From: Nitrospirota bacterium
Lineage (GTDB): Bacteria; Nitrospirota; Thermodesulfovibrionia; Thermodesulfovibrionales; UBA6898
Assembly (NCBI GenBank): GCA_021811105.1
Contig: JAJZPM010000013.1
Span: 1 to 63,480 of the forward strand
Reading direction: 5' to 3'
DNA length: 63,480 bases
Each line of letters starts with the position of its first letter. Position 1 is the stretch's first letter. Made by a program: the position numbers and the translations under genes. Positions 62,891-63,480 of this stretch are shown here, one piece after another. The notes below the pieces were generated by a model. That model was given only the letters and a program-made list of their open reading frames with translations, did not search any database and was not told the DNA's origin.

Positions 62891-63480
62891 TCACTTCTTT
62901 CTTGTATTCTTAGGGGTAGTGACGGAGACCGGACTAGACAGAGCAGAATTGTTGCCTGCCGCGTCAAAGGCGGAGACCGTGTAGGTAAACGTAGTTGAAG
63001 GAGCCAATTTCCCTTTGTCTACATAGCTGGCGGAAGAAACCGAGGTAATGTATGTCCCGTCTCTGTATACCTTGTATCCTGATACGCCCGCATTGTCGGT
63101 GGATGAGGTCCACGAGAGGTTTATCTGTGACGATGAGACCGCTATAGTGGTGAGGTTTGTCGGGACAGAGGGGGCCTGGGTGTCCGTAACGGCAGTCGTC
63201 GTAACGGCTGCCGGCGTAGTAACGGATACAGGGCCTGACAGAGAGGAATTGTTGCCTGCCGCGTCAAAGGCGGAGATCGTGTAGGTAAACGTAGTTGAAG
63301 GAGCCAATTTCCCTTTGTCTACATAGCTGGTGGTTGAAACCGAGGTAATGTATGTTCCATCTCTGTAAACCCGGTACCCAGCCACGACCACATTGTCGGT
63401 AGACGGGATCCAAGACAAGTTTATCTGCGTTGAAGATATCGCCGTCGCCGCTAAGCCTGAAGGTGTTGACGGGGAGGTGC
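62891..63480 (-). CDS. exported fibronectin III repeat protein, partial (runs off the window)
   Basis: At least 196 residues, open to the window edge, ending at TAA near 62891. The visible part is two fibronectin III domains of about 100 residues, each with INLSW...STDN, GYK/RVYRDGTYITSVS and YVDKGKLAPSTTFTYT, plus the start of another unit, and ends in a basic Asn-Thr-Arg-Lys-Lys tail. The two domains are nearly identical at the DNA level with a 300-bp period. It is probably a surface adhesin or polysaccharide-binding protein, next to the exopolysaccharide cluster. Confidence 0.75.
   Translation of the reverse strand, partial: TSPSTPSGLAATAISSTQINLSWIPSTDNVVVAGYRVYRDGTYITSVSTTSYVDKGKLAPSTTFTYTISAFDAAGNNSSLSGPVSVTTPAAVTTTAVTDTQAPSVPTNLTTIAVSSSQINLSWTSSTDNAGVSGYKVYRDGTYITSVSSASYVDKGKLAPSTTFTYTVSAFDAAGNNSALSSPVSVTTPKNTRKK
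62946..63330 (-). repeat. fibronectin-domain DNA repeat, 300-bp period
   Basis: The stretches 62946-63030 and 63246-63330 match base for base except for a few positions. The near identity points to recent tandem duplication and possible length variation of the surface protein. Confidence 0.8.

Overview
The window comes from a Gram-negative bacterium: it has an outer-membrane polysaccharide exporter, type II secretion pseudopilins, a LolA-like protein and several exported beta-sandwich proteins. The gene mix (free-living, heavy c-di-GMP signalling, a class I PurE, an RRM protein, a kdp operon, moderately high GC) would suit Nitrospirota or a delta-proteobacterium-like lineage, but the sequence alone does not settle the phylum.

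Layout. 1-6.4 kb: a decayed hemerythrin, a Zn-phospholipase-like exported protein, pepA, a cardiolipin-synthase-like gene, a LysE transporter and an ABC-2 exporter pair. 6.4-9 kb: a receiver-domain remnant, a cytochrome-c/thrombospondin-repeat exported protein and a DUF3187-like protein. 9.2-12.4 kb: gspFGHIJ on the minus strand. 12.6-17.7 kb: a three-gene minus-strand operon of exported proteins. 17.9-22.5 kb: radC, purD, purE, a DUF89 gene, an RRM protein and a Sua5/YrdC protein. 22.6-25.4 kb: poorly known minus-strand genes, including a substrate-binding protein. 25.6-35.4 kb: the most unusual locus. 35.4-38.4 kb: an AT-rich, decayed stretch. 38.5-48.3 kb: a LolA-like gene and kdpFABC-x-kdpDE. 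48.3-53.6 kb: an exported acetolactate-decarboxylase-like protein, then a minus-strand cluster with mscS, a small DUF5752-like gene, glgC, a GT81-like glycosyltransferase and a TM-helix protein. 53.9-57.3 kb: a double-PilZ protein, a small membrane protein and a GAF-kinase-GAF-HD-GYP protein. 57.8-62.7 kb: an exopolysaccharide cluster behind a good sigma-54 promoter. 62.9 kb to the edge: a fibronectin-repeat protein running out of the window.

Main discovery. The gene at 26007-33563 (minus) encodes a 2518-residue single-chain megasynthase. Its domain order reads PilZ - KS - AT - ACP - pseudoKR/KR - DH - phosphopantetheinyl transferase - two hotdog thioesterases. The core order KS-AT-ACP-KR-DH-PPTase is that of the iterative enediyne/polyene PKSE family. 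Here it carries a c-di-GMP-receptor-type domain at the N-terminus and its release enzymes at the C-terminus. A GGDEF-EAL gene with intact motifs starts 184 bp away on the other strand. I infer a c-di-GMP-controlled, self-contained polyene synthase. The product is unknown and no other enediyne genes are present.

A second theme is c-di-GMP and surface life: the GGDEF-EAL protein, two PilZ-bearing proteins, an HD-GYP protein and the exopolysaccharide cluster. A third is promoter architecture: several genes have a -10 hexamer only 6-10 bases before the start codon, which implies leaderless mRNAs.
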